Source: a virus
DNA: 33,106 nucleotides
Direction: 5' to 3' (one strand)
Virus record (IMG/VR): IMGVR_UViG_3300043449_000019
Location: 1 to 33,106 of that record
Notes under the pieces: generated by a model
What the model saw: only the letters and a program-made list of their open reading frames with translations
Database searches by the model: none
Told to the model about the DNA's origin: nothing
Made by a program: the position numbers and the translations under genes
In this document: positions 1 to 5,518 of the stretch, piece after piece
How the letters are laid out: each line of letters opens with the position of its first letter
Position numbering within the stretch: position 1 is the first letter of the stretch

Positions 1-163
1 TTAGGTTGTCATCAGCTTTGATGCCACGACCCTTGCCGCCACCCCAATTAGTGTGCGCCGCAACGACAGTTCCATCATCAGCCATGCAACATTGGCACGG
101 AATTAGCCTTGCGTTTTCAAGCAATTTCTTACTTCGGACGTAGTTATGCTTTGGGAACATCAT
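1..163 (-). CDS. DUF1364-like phage nuclease, 3' end outside the window
   Basis: The first 54 codons are visible and the frame stays open to the left edge. The start is the ATG-ATG pair at 163/160. The peptide has an RSKKLLENAR basic helix, then IPCQCC (Cys pair spaced like a zinc ligand), then AAHTNWGGGKGRGIKADDN, whose His and Gly-Lys run are the signature I associate with DUF1364 and related HNH-like phage nucleases near nin-type genes. It overlaps the end of the NinB-like gene by 20 bases, so translation is probably coupled. A recombination or DNA-processing nuclease role is inferred from family and neighbours. The second half, with the remaining metal ligands, cannot be seen. Confidence 0.7.
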   Translation of the reverse strand, partial: MMFPKHNYVRSKKLLENARLIPCQCCMADDGTVVAAHTNWGGGKGRGIKADDNL

Positions 164-476
164 CAATCGTCACTCCGTTTGTTGTTGCCCAATACAGCAG
201 CCATTCCGTAAAGCTGGTTGCTTGCTCTTTGGTAAACCTTCGGCTTTGATGGCCTAGCTGGACGATGCGTTCTCCATCAATGCTTGGCATGACCTTGCTG
301 ATGGTGGACATGTGACCGCTTTCATGCGCCCACTGGTCAATCAAAAATCGCTTCCACGACTCTTGATTCCAGCGTGAGCCGTGAAGCTGTGACTGCTTTG
401 CGATCTGGCCGATGATGCTGTGGTACAGCTTCTCTTGTTCACGGCTTTTCATGTCAGTCTGCATTGCCAACCCCAA
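144..476 (-). CDS. ninB: NinB-like recombination protein
   Basis: A 110-residue protein resembling lambda NinB (Orf), a single-strand-binding recombination mediator that acts with host RecF-pathway functions. The recognisable pattern is an early QEKLYHSIIGQIAKQ helix, then HGSRWNQESWKRF (lambda has WHGRWLDAESWK at this place), then QLGHQSRRFTKEQATSFTEWL and a closing GV-containing helix. Lambda NinB is about 146 residues, so this is a short version lacking most of the N-terminal strand region. The ATG at 476 overlaps the end of the upstream nuclease by 23 bases, and its own 3' end overlaps the DUF1364-like gene. The neighbours, two small nucleases, agree with a nin-like recombination block. 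Confidence 0.75.
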   Translation of the reverse strand: MGLAMQTDMKSREQEKLYHSIIGQIAKQSQLHGSRWNQESWKRFLIDQWAHESGHMSTISKVMPSIDGERIVQLGHQSRRFTKEQATSFTEWLLYWATTNGVTIDDVPKA

Positions 477-726
477 TCATGCGTAAAGCCGCTTCAGGGC
501 CATCAATTCGACATAACGTACCACCAATCCAATTTTCAAAAAAGTCTTGCTGTAGCTTTGTTAAACGCTTTTTGGGGCCATCTTTAATTTCCACCAAGTA
601 AGTGTGATTGTTGTATCCCACCAAAAGATCAACAGGTAGACCAACAATCCAAACATAAGCACCAGCGGCTCTCAATGCTGACACGATTTGCGCTTGATTA
701 GCGTCTACACGGGCTGCGTATCTCAT
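454..726 (-). CDS. Small PD-(D/E)XK (VRR-NUC/Holliday-junction type) nuclease
   Basis: A 90-residue protein with the compact core of the PD-(D/E)XK nuclease fold: an N-terminal helix (residues 10-21), PVDLLVG with the metal-binding Asp33, and YLVEIKDG with Glu46-x-Lys48 as the catalytic pair, followed by a Gln-containing helix around residues 57-62. This spacing and size are typical of phage VRR-NUC-like enzymes that cut branched or flapped DNA. The start at 726 is preceded by AGGAAATTGAC, which lies in the last codons of the upstream gene. Position between a DNA-replication operon and NinB suggests recombination-intermediate cleavage. The fold is clear from the residues; the exact DNA substrate is unknown. 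Confidence 0.75.
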   Translation of the reverse strand: MRYAARVDANQAQIVSALRAAGAYVWIVGLPVDLLVGYNNHTYLVEIKDGPKKRLTKLQQDFFENWIGGTLCRIDGPEAALRMIGVGNAD

Positions 727-727
727 G

Positions 728-1393
728 TCAATTTCCTATTTGGTAATCTTTAAAAATTGTTCCTTTGCTGGCATCACCTCGCCAACATTCTTTAACCCAT
801 CCACGCTTGCCAGATTTATATGTGCGCCAATGACCACGAGCTTGATGCCTTTTGGGGCTTGCGTGTGTGCCGCCTTGTGATTCAATCTTATGTTTTGCTG
901 GCTCAATCACTACTGTATGCCAGTCATAAAGAGGTTTTAATCCACGTTTTGCACGACTTACATTGGCCTTGTGTGGAGTTGGCACATATGCTTCTACCTT
1001 CATATCCAAAGATGCGTAAAACATTGTCACAATCGCGCACATCATTGATTGGTCTTGAGGGTCAATTGGCTTGTTTACTGGCCCAACTTTTGGTTCTCCA
1101 TTGTGTTCAGCAAACAAGAAAGAACCAAGAGCCTTATATCCCGATGGTTTCATAATCCAACCAGATACCACAGTAGCTTCTGGCTCTGCTAAAACAGACA
1201 ACATAAAGTCACCTTGTTCTGTTCGACCACAAAGCATCATATTTTTGTATGGTGCAGGATGTAGCAAATACTTGCGCTGGTCATAACCAATGTATTCTTT
1301 AATTGCACCAGTCACATCAAACCATTGCATTTGTGTCGGATCAAGACCAGAAACCAAAACCATCTTTACCATTTCTTTTATTAAAGGTGTCAT
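728..1393 (-). CDS. Conserved-looking phage protein, function unknown (221 aa)
   Basis: I do not recognise an enzyme family. The N-terminal two-thirds look like a globular alpha/beta domain with no evident catalytic motif. The C-terminal 50 residues are strongly basic and carry a distinctive pattern, RGHWRTYKSGKRGWVKEC followed by WRGDASKGTIFKDY, which I recall at the C-terminus of several unrelated phage proteins and may be a nucleic-acid-binding tail. The ATG at 1393 overlaps the stop of the preceding gene as ATGA, and GGGGAATTGAC upstream is a good ribosome-binding site. The gene sits between a 70-residue unknown and the PD-(D/E)XK nuclease in the early operon. Confidence 0.75.
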   Translation of the reverse strand: MTPLIKEMVKMVLVSGLDPTQMQWFDVTGAIKEYIGYDQRKYLLHPAPYKNMMLCGRTEQGDFMLSVLAEPEATVVSGWIMKPSGYKALGSFLFAEHNGEPKVGPVNKPIDPQDQSMMCAIVTMFYASLDMKVEAYVPTPHKANVSRAKRGLKPLYDWHTVVIEPAKHKIESQGGTHASPKRHQARGHWRTYKSGKRGWVKECWRGDASKGTIFKDYQIGN

Positions 1394-1602
1394 GTCAATT
1401 CCCCACTTTGTAGTTTCGTCATATATTCCCTGATTCGCACCACAGCACCCATGCCGTAGCGTTTCTCAAGGTATTCCATCCGTACTTTGGTCAGCACTTT
1501 TTGGCCTGTCATTTGATAGGTGCAAAGCAACACTCGGGCTTCCCCAAGTTCAATCATGTACCTATCGCCTTCATCAGATATTGTTTTTCTGCTGTACGCC
1601 AT
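1390..1602 (-). CDS. Small protein of unknown function (70 aa)
   Basis: I chose the ATG at 1602 because it is preceded by AGGAAAAC at proper spacing; an in-frame start 11 codons upstream would overlap the previous gene without a good site. The 70 residues form a mixed-charge protein with a predicted strand pair around residues 13-33 (YMIELGEARVLLCTYQ) and a C-terminal helix rich in Arg and Met. No known domain is recognised. It is followed by an ATGA overlap into the 221-residue gene, so it is very probably a real member of the early operon. Confidence 0.6.
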   Translation of the reverse strand: MAYSRKTISDEGDRYMIELGEARVLLCTYQMTGQKVLTKVRMEYLEKRYGMGAVVRIREYMTKLQSGELT

Positions 1603-1609
1603 GTTTTCC

Positions 1610-1801
1610 TCAGTACGGCATCGGGTTAAGGTCAATCAATCCCCACTTCATCTTTGGGTACTTGCGAAGGATTTTGGTTTTTTGCAACATTTGAATCGTT
1701 GCCCAAACTTGTCGTTGCGTCCAGCCGGTGATGATTTCTATTTCCTTGCTGGTCAGTTCGCCATGCTCAAGCAGGCGCTTCAGGGCATAAGTGCGGGTCA
1801 T
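1610..1801 (-). CDS. Small winged-helix DNA-binding protein (63 aa)
   Basis: The 63 residues read as a minimal winged helix: helix 1 (TYALKRLLEHG), helix 2 (TSKEIEIITG), recognition helix (TQRQVWATIQMLQKT), and a wing (ILRKYPKMKWGLIDL). This is the pattern of MarR/GntR-type or replication-linked wHTH domains, here without any effector domain. The ATG at 1801 follows AGGAAGACAGC and overlaps the stop of the replication gene as ATGA, so the two are probably made together. It may help the replication protein bind DNA or act as a small operon regulator; both are inference. Confidence 0.65.
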   Translation of the reverse strand: MTRTYALKRLLEHGELTSKEIEIITGWTQRQVWATIQMLQKTKILRKYPKMKWGLIDLNPMPY

Positions 1802-2538
1802 GCTGTCTTCCTAAGAACTTGGTTGATCTGTTGGCGAATGTGGGCAGGCATTGGAGCAGCCTTCTGTCGGTCAGCTTCAATCTTGACCAGAGCCGGGTCA
1901 GGACCAGTGTGAGCAGGAGGAACTGTCGTCCGGGCCACATCAGCGGCTTGTTGGGCAAAGGATTGCTTTGGCGCAGATTGGCGGCGTACCCAATTGCGCC
2001 ATGTTGCTGTCCAGTCGGCCTTGGTTCCTTTGCCTGCTGGCAATGCTGTCCAGTAATCCTTGAACTCTGCAAAGACCTTCTGTGGGTTCAAGTCCTTGCG
2101 CTCCTGCTGACAAAAAGCAATCCAGTCTTCTGGCAAAACAAAGTCCACTGGCAAGCGCGATCCGCGATTGCTTTTCTGTCTCTCCTCTTTCTCTGTCTCT
2201 CTCTCTGTCTCTCTCTCTGGGGTAGCAACTTGCAAGCAGTCTGCTAGCACTCCGCTAGCAACAACAAAAAAGCCGTTTGAAATCAATGGCTTAAGTCCAG
2301 ACTGTATGTCTTTGGCTGTCAGATGGAGTCGAAACTCAAGTTCCTCAGTGGAGGCATCAAAAACACCATCCTTTGACTCACATGCTAGCAACCAAAGCAA
2401 TGGTGCTAGTGCTTTGCTAGCAAGTGGCAAGCGCATGAATTCACGGTTGGTCAGCAAGTCGCGGTGGAGTTTGATCCACGGTGGGCAACGGTCCTTGTAA
2501 TGCTGGAAGGTCGCCCAGTTTTTTGGCTGTAAAAGCAT
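1798..2538 (-). CDS. DnaT/lambda-O-like replication protein
   Basis: A 246-residue two-domain protein. Residues about 15-100 (PWIKLHRDLLTNREFMRLP onwards) form the winged-helix domain seen in phage replisome organisers and O-like initiators. A charged linker with two ERET repeats (residues about 108-120) follows. Residues about 128-190 (DFVLPEDWIAFCQQE to WTATWRNWVRR) match the C-terminal DnaT-like domain that binds single strands and recruits the host helicase. The tail is proline-rich. GAGGTAAAA precedes the ATG. No phage helicase or helicase loader is visible in the window, so it probably recruits host DnaB. The gene contains clustered GCTAGC repeats and a CT-rich tract, reported separately as a possible origin. 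Confidence 0.75.
   Translation of the reverse strand: MLLQPKNWATFQHYKDRCPPWIKLHRDLLTNREFMRLPLASKALAPLLWLLACESKDGVFDASTEELEFRLHLTAKDIQSGLKPLISNGFFVVASGVLADCLQVATPERETERETEKEERQKSNRGSRLPVDFVLPEDWIAFCQQERKDLNPQKVFAEFKDYWTALPAGKGTKADWTATWRNWVRRQSAPKQSFAQQAADVARTTVPPAHTGPDPALVKIEADRQKAAPMPAHIRQQINQVLRKTA
2177..2218. repeat. Polypyrimidine/polypurine microsatellite inside the replication gene
   Basis: Nearly pure C/T on the plus strand (A/G on the coding strand). It includes two tandem copies of CTCTGTCTCTCT at 2191-2202 and 2203-2214. It encodes the charged ERETERETE linker between the two domains of the replication protein. Such tracts slip easily and can form triplex or unwound DNA. Lying next to the GCTAGC cluster, it could be the melting part of an origin (inference). 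Confidence 0.7.
2221..2421. repeat. Cluster of GCTAGC repeats, candidate origin iterons
   Basis: GCTAGC occurs at 2243-2248, 2254-2259, 2384-2389 and 2416-2421. A one-base variant GCTAGT lies at 2405-2410 and a weaker GGTAGC at 2221-2226. Three of the four perfect copies continue as GCTAGCAA. Spacings are 11, 21 and 11 bases within the two groups, one or two DNA turns. By eye I found one other GCTAGC in the window (near 8986). The cluster lies inside the DnaT/O-like gene, as lambda's iterons lie inside gene O, so these may be sites where the initiator binds its own gene. Function is inference. Confidence 0.45.
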
Positions 2539-2550
2539 TTTTACCTCACG

Positions 2551-2625
2551 TTATCGGTCAGTCGTTACTGAAGAAACAATGGCAGGACGGTAACGAATCG
2601 TCTTTTCGGGAGCTACCCTAGCCAT
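2551..2625 (-). CDS. Possible 24-residue peptide between the 32-aa membrane peptide and the replication gene
   Basis: The minus strand has an ATG at 2625 opening 24 codons (MARVAPEKTIRY...). A weak GTGAG precedes it, and the replication gene's ribosome-binding site follows the stop. It fills most of a 108-base gap. Nothing resembles a known family and the region could equally be an untranslated leader. Confidence 0.25.
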   Translation of the reverse strand: MARVAPEKTIRYRPAIVSSVTTDR

Positions 2626-2646
2626 GTCTCACAAAACTATACCAGC

Positions 2647-2745
2647 TTATCGTTCAAACAACAAGTCGGCAAGCACTTGGATTGCCAGATGGATTGCAGC
2701 CCATCCAGCCATGACAAAAAGTCCAATTGTGATGTTCTCAATCAT
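2647..2745 (-). CDS. Tiny single-span membrane peptide (32 aa)
   Basis: The ATG at 2745 overlaps the stop of the 118-residue gene as ATGA, which favours real coupled translation. The 32 residues start MIENITIGLFVMAGW, continue AAIHLAIQVLADLL and end FER: one hydrophobic helix of about 20 residues with a short acidic head and a basic end. It is made early with replication proteins. It could tether a complex to the membrane or act on a host membrane protein; no family is recognised and function is unknown. Confidence 0.5.
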   Translation of the reverse strand: MIENITIGLFVMAGWAAIHLAIQVLADLLFER

Positions 2746-3098
2746 GCTCGACTGTACACAGTGATGGGATGATTGTTGTGGTACTTTTGCTGTGCCTGAA
2801 CGATCTCTCGTTTGGTGAACAACTTGCTGTTCACGTTCTGCCAGTCAAAAGCGTTGCCCTTGGATTTTGGAGTGCCATCAGCCCAAAAAATCTCAGGCGA
2901 CTCTTGCTCAATCTGAACTTCTTCGCCTGTCAGTTTCTTGCCTGTCAACCTGAAATAGTAGTCAAGTTTGTTGTTGTCGCCACTGCGTTTGGTGTAGTCA
3001 AGTTCGATGTGACCATTCCGCAACAACTCGTTTTTGACGGCTGCTGGAGAAGTTGCAAATTTCTCTCTCATGCGGTTGGAGATACGCTTGTGGCTCAC
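2742..3098 (-). CDS. Early phage protein of unknown function (118 aa)
   Basis: Starts with GTG at 3098, with GAGA upstream; the next internal ATG (codon 10) has no ribosome-binding site. The N-terminal 35 residues (MSHKRISNRMREKFATSPAAVKNELLRNG) look helical and basic, the middle (HIELDYTKRSGDNNKLDYYFRLTGKKL) like a beta hairpin, and a following stretch reads EIFWADGTPKSKGNAFDWQN. I do not recognise the family. The gene is second in the leftward early operon and is coupled to the membrane peptide downstream. Helix plus hairpin with many Lys/Arg would fit nucleic-acid binding, but this is inference. Confidence 0.6.
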   Translation of the reverse strand: MSHKRISNRMREKFATSPAAVKNELLRNGHIELDYTKRSGDNNKLDYYFRLTGKKLTGEEVQIEQESPEIFWADGTPKSKGNAFDWQNVNSKLFTKREIVQAQQKYHNNHPITVYSRA

Positions 3099-3118
3099 AG
3101 GCGCTTTCTCAAGTTGTT

Positions 3119-3310
3119 TCAGATAGAACTCTTGTTCTTGTAGAATATTTGCACTTCCTTTTTGGTGATTAATTCGATTGCTCGGGTCAGGATAGCCACT
3201 GCTGCGGCATCCCAGTCTTGCGGGTTTTGGCAGTTGACAGCCGCCTCTTGCATAGCCCTCAAATGGAGGAACTTTGCAGAGTCTTCTTCAAGTTGGTCTG
3301 GTGTTTTCAT
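3119..3310 (-). CDS. First gene of the leftward early operon, unknown function (63 aa)
   Basis: I chose the ATG at 3310 (MKTPDQLEEDSAKFL...). A GTG at 3358 is in frame, but using it would place the start inside the inverted repeat of the control region. Neither has a clear ribosome-binding site, so a leaderless start at 3310 is possible. The protein is largely helical: an acidic first helix, then EAAVNCQNPQDWDAAAVAILTRAIELI, then a basic end. No family is recognised. As the first gene after the divergent control region it may be made earliest. Confidence 0.5.
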   Translation of the reverse strand: MKTPDQLEEDSAKFLHLRAMQEAAVNCQNPQDWDAAAVAILTRAIELITKKEVQIFYKNKSSI

Positions 3311-3344
3311 GGGTTGGAGACTATCATTGATTTTTGCTTTTTTG

Positions 3345-3363
3345 CATAGGGAAAACACCTATG
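3345..3363. promoter_or_regulatory. Operator-like inverted repeat in the divergent control region
   Basis: CATAGG (3345-3350) and CCTATG (3358-3363) form a perfect 6-bp inverted repeat around a 7-base A-rich spacer, 19 bp in all. It lies between two divergent operons, the place for a small dimeric repressor site. No repressor gene is in the window; the 63-aa winged-helix protein is one candidate. I could not pick a convincing sigma-70 promoter on either strand. Confidence 0.4.
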
Positions 3364-3374
3364 GTTTGTTGGGT

Positions 3375-3401
3375 TTGACTCAATTAAAGTTGAGGCTCAA
3401 C
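3375..3401. promoter_or_regulatory. Second palindrome group upstream of the rightward operon
   Basis: TTGACTCAA (3375-3383) and GTTGAGGCTCAAC (3389-3401, 6-bp arms around one G) are overlapping dyads with the shared half-site TTGA/TCAA. TTGACT alone would also serve as a -35 box, but no good -10 hexamer follows at 17 bases. The group ends 15 bases before the first rightward ATG, so a bound protein would block transcription or early elongation. Confidence 0.4.
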
Positions 3402-3416
3402 AAGACAGGAGTTCAT

Positions 3417-3572
3417 ATGAACATCACACTTCTCCGACACGCTCGGCAATTGTTTAAGACGTACAATGCGTCCCCCGAAGTCATTCGCAGTTACCAACGC
3501 AAGTGGGCGCGATCTGTTCACCAGCTTGGCATTAACTGGCTGTTGGCACAACCAATCGTGAGGGCAAAATAA
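3417..3572 (+). CDS. Small basic phage protein (51 aa)
   Basis: First gene of the rightward early operon. The ATG at 3417 follows AGGAG at ideal spacing. The 51 residues begin MNITLLRHARQLFKTYNAS and contain the pattern RKWARSVHQLGINWLLAQP, which resembles a small phage protein I recall from Burkholderiales phages (Trp-x-Arg-x-Val-x-x-Leu-Gly-x-x-Trp-Leu-Leu). It is mostly helical and basic. The function is unknown. Its stop overlaps the next start as TAATG. Confidence 0.6.
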   Translation: MNITLLRHARQLFKTYNASPEVIRSYQRKWARSVHQLGINWLLAQPIVRAK

Positions 3573-3721
3573 TGGGAGCTTTCATTGGTTTTGCCTGCTT
3601 TGCGGCATGGATTACACATGTCTTCACTTGCTTTGCACAAGGCTTGTGGGGCTTCTTGGTGGCTGGTGCGTTGTTGTTCCCGCTTGGGATTTTGCACGGT
3701 TTTTACCTCTGGTTTAAATAA
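3572..3721 (+). CDS. Small two-span membrane protein (49 aa)
   Basis: The ATG at 3572 overlaps the previous stop (TAATG). The 49 residues are almost entirely hydrophobic: a first span about residues 3-20 (AFIGFACFAAWITHVFTC) and a second about 24-44 (GLWGFLVAGALLFPLGIL), separated by a short polar turn, with GFYLWFK at the end. It has three cysteines. It stands immediately before a terminator-like hairpin. Early membrane peptides often alter host membrane functions or exclude other phages; that is inference. Confidence 0.6.
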   Translation: MGAFIGFACFAAWITHVFTCFAQGLWGFLVAGALLFPLGILHGFYLWFK

Positions 3722-3727
3722 GGTGTT

Positions 3728-3755
3728 CAGCCGACCTGTAACGGCTGTTTTTTTT
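3728..3755 (+). terminator. Intrinsic terminator or attenuator before the SSB-like gene
   Basis: CAGCCG (3728-3733) and CGGCTG (3742-3747) form a perfect 6-bp stem with an 8-base loop, directly followed by eight T residues (3748-3755). The next gene's GGAG site begins right after the T run. As it sits inside an operon it would cut transcription after the two tiny genes, giving attenuation or antitermination control of the replication genes downstream. Confidence 0.75.
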
Positions 3756-3765
3756 GGAGATTGAA

Positions 3766-4404
3766 ATGGGCTTTGTAGCATCTGATAGTGGCGGTGGTAA
3801 CTTCAAACGTGTGCCTTCTGGCGTTCATGTTGGTCGTTGCTATTCGTTGATTGACCTTGGCACTCAGTTGTCGTCTGGTCAGTACGGAGAAAAACTGCAA
3901 CACAAGATTCGTGTTGCTTGGGAGTTGTTTGGCGAGGACGAAGAAGGCAAACCGTTGACGGTTGAATTTGACGGCCAAGAAATGCCAATGACCATCAGCA
4001 AGTCGTACACGTTGTCTCTGAGCGAGAAAGCGTCCCTGCGTAAAGACTTGCAATCGTGGCGTGGTCGTGAGTTTACTGAAGAAGAAGCCAAGGGCTTTGA
4101 CATCAGCAAGTTGCTTGGTGCGTACTGCATGGTCAACGTGACCACCAGCGAAACCAACGGCAAGACATACGCCAACGTGGCAAACTTGACTCCATTGCCC
4201 ACAGCATTGAAGAACAGCAAGCCAGCAGGCATCCATCAGAACGTCATGTTCGACTTGGACAATCCTGATTGGGGAATCTTTGATACGTTCCATGACAAAC
4301 TTAAGGAAGCAATCAAGCGTAGCCCTGAGTTTGCTAAGGCGGCAGGCCATTCATCTGGTCATGATGACAGTGGCTTTGGCGACATGGACGATTCGGCGTT
4401 CTGA
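3766..4404 (+). CDS. Single-strand-DNA-binding-like replication protein
   Basis: I chose the ATG at 3766, eight bases after GGAG; a TTG four codons upstream would put the site inside the gene. The 212 residues read as an OB-fold-like beta domain (RVPSGVHVGRCYSLIDLG through KSYTLSLSEKASLRKDLQSWRG), then a linker, then an acidic C-terminus ending in DDSGFGDMDDSAF. An acidic tip ending in Phe is typical of single-strand-binding proteins, which use it to recruit partners. The SLSEKASLRKDLxSWRGREFT pattern is widespread in phage proteins annotated this way. Likely job: coat single strands during phage replication and pass them to recombination proteins. Confidence 0.65.
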   Translation: MGFVASDSGGGNFKRVPSGVHVGRCYSLIDLGTQLSSGQYGEKLQHKIRVAWELFGEDEEGKPLTVEFDGQEMPMTISKSYTLSLSEKASLRKDLQSWRGREFTEEEAKGFDISKLLGAYCMVNVTTSETNGKTYANVANLTPLPTALKNSKPAGIHQNVMFDLDNPDWGIFDTFHDKLKEAIKRSPEFAKAAGHSSGHDDSGFGDMDDSAF

Positions 4405-4406
4405 CC

Positions 4407-4901
4407 ATGACCAGTCTCTACCAACTTGCACACGATTTCCGTGAACAACTTGACGATCTTTTTGATCCAGAGACTGGCGAGGCTTTGCCAGCGTTTGACG
4501 AGTTCCGGGTCATGCTCGGCAACAAAGCAAACGCTGTCGCGGCCTACGTCCTCAATTGCGAATCAGATGCCGCGCAAGCAAAAGATGCCATCAAACGCAT
4601 CAAAGCCTTGCAAACGGCCTACGAGCGCAAAGCAGAAAAGTTGAGGGATTACCTTGCTGAGAACATGAAAACGGCTGGAATCCACGAAATAAAGGCTGCT
4701 GACGGGTCTTTTGTTGTCAAGCTGTATGTTGACCGCGATGAATCCGTTGTGATTGAGGAAGGCGCAAAGTTCCCTACTGAATTGTGCGGCGACCCAAAAC
4801 CTCCAGAGCCAAGCAAAACAAAAATCAAGAATGCCATTCTTGCCGGGGAGCCTGTTGCTGGAGCTTACATTGTTCGCAAGGACAGATTGACTATCAAATG
4901 A
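4407..4901 (+). CDS. Gp157-family protein
   Basis: A 164-residue protein with the full Gp157 family layout (the siphovirus Gp157 family of Pfam): an N-terminal LYQLAHDFREQLDDLFD helix, a long coiled coil about residues 40-88 (with the repeated KRIKALQTAYERKAEKLRDYLAENMKTAG helix), then the strand KLYVDRDESVVIEEGAKFP and the end PPEPSKTKIKNAILAGEPVAGAYIV. Family members were linked to phage resistance in Streptococcus and usually sit beside single-strand-binding or annealing genes, as here. It starts three bases after the SSB-like stop with no clear ribosome-binding site, so coupling is likely. The molecular role is unknown. Confidence 0.85.
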   Translation: MTSLYQLAHDFREQLDDLFDPETGEALPAFDEFRVMLGNKANAVAAYVLNCESDAAQAKDAIKRIKALQTAYERKAEKLRDYLAENMKTAGIHEIKAADGSFVVKLYVDRDESVVIEEGAKFPTELCGDPKPPEPSKTKIKNAILAGEPVAGAYIVRKDRLTIK

Positions 4902-4905
4902 TTTC

Positions 4906-4990
4906 GGGCCGAAAGCGGATGCTGGCAAGGCCAAGACCGCTGCGAGGAAATGCACCTACCAGACGCAGCGAGTAGGCCCACCCTTTTTTT
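4906..4990 (+). ncRNA. Structured intergenic RNA, possibly a branched terminator
   Basis: The 105-base gap after Gp157 folds as nested repeats: outer GGGCC (4906-4910) with GGCCC (4975-4979), inner CGCTGCG (4938-4944) with CGCAGCG (4964-4970), and seven T residues at 4984-4990 after the outer arm. An ATG at 4898 overlapping the Gp157 stop also opens a 25-codon basic peptide over the same bases. The T run suggests termination; the long interior loops also allow a riboswitch-like or control RNA. Confidence 0.4.
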
Positions 4991-5006
4991 AACCACAGGA
5001 GAAGAT

Positions 5007-5216
5007 ATGTCTCGCGTTTACATTGTTGGCTACGGCCAAGAAATCCGACTTGTTCGTGCCAATACCCGCGCACAAGCCCTTAACCACGTTGCTCATGGCA
5101 TCATCAATGTTGATGTTCCAACACAAGATCAGTTGATTGATCTTATTTCTGGCGGCAAGAAAGTTGAATCTTCTATCAAGCAAGAATCTGAAGAACTTTC
5201 GTTGGAGCAGGCATGA
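5007..5216 (+). CDS. Small early phage protein, unknown function (69 aa)
   Basis: The ATG at 5007 is preceded by AGGAGAAGAT, a strong site, so earlier in-frame starts are not used. The protein has an RVYIVGYGQEIRLVRANTRAQALNHVA pattern (strand, turn, strand, helix), then VPTQDQLIDLISGGKKVE and an acidic tail. Similar short proteins are common in Burkholderiales phages beside replication genes, but none has a known job to my knowledge. It overlaps the MazG-like start by ATGA. Confidence 0.65.
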   Translation: MSRVYIVGYGQEIRLVRANTRAQALNHVAHGIINVDVPTQDQLIDLISGGKKVESSIKQESEELSLEQA

Positions 5217-5518
5217 GCTACGCAGATGTTGAAATGAAAATCATCCAGTGGGCTGAAGCTCGGAAGATCATTCCAAACTCAACCCCTGACACACAGCTTC
5301 TCAAAGCTATGTCTGAGCTTGGCGAATTGGCCGATGCGACCATCAAGAAAGACAAAGACGGCATCATTGATGGCGTTGGCGATGTGATGATCTGTCTGGT
5401 CAACTATTGCGCTTTGCAAGACATCGATTTGGTAACTTGCATGGAAGCCGCCTATGCGGAAATAAAGCACCGCAAAGGCACTCTGATGCCCAATGGCGTA
5501 TTTGTAAAGGAGTCGTGA
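5213..5518 (+). CDS. MazG-like nucleotide pyrophosphohydrolase
   Basis: A 101-residue all-alpha protein of the MazG/dUTPase-like fold, which hydrolyses nucleoside triphosphates to monophosphates. The metal-binding Glu35-x-x-Glu38 lies in SELGELAD. The second acidic motif is DGVGD (Asp53, Asp57) in IIDGVGDVMICLVNYC, where cellular MazG has a Glu three before the Asp; phage versions often lack it. The C-terminal helix runs to KHRKGTLMPNG. Phage MazG-like enzymes are thought to tune host alarmone or nucleotide pools. It stands between the 69-aa protein and DUF3310 with overlaps at both ends, and was probably evolved to be made with the nucleotide-handling set. Confidence 0.8.
   Translation: MSYADVEMKIIQWAEARKIIPNSTPDTQLLKAMSELGELADATIKKDKDGIIDGVGDVMICLVNYCALQDIDLVTCMEAAYAEIKHRKGTLMPNGVFVKES

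Noticed and set aside
3311-3358. GTG start at 3358 for the first leftward gene
   Set aside because: It lies within the CATAGG-CCTATG repeat and has no ribosome-binding site; the ATG at 3310 is preferred, though not proven.
4898-4975. 25-codon basic peptide after Gp157
   Set aside because: Coupled by ATGA but very Arg/Pro-rich and overlapping the RNA-like repeats; kept only as an alternative under the structured region.
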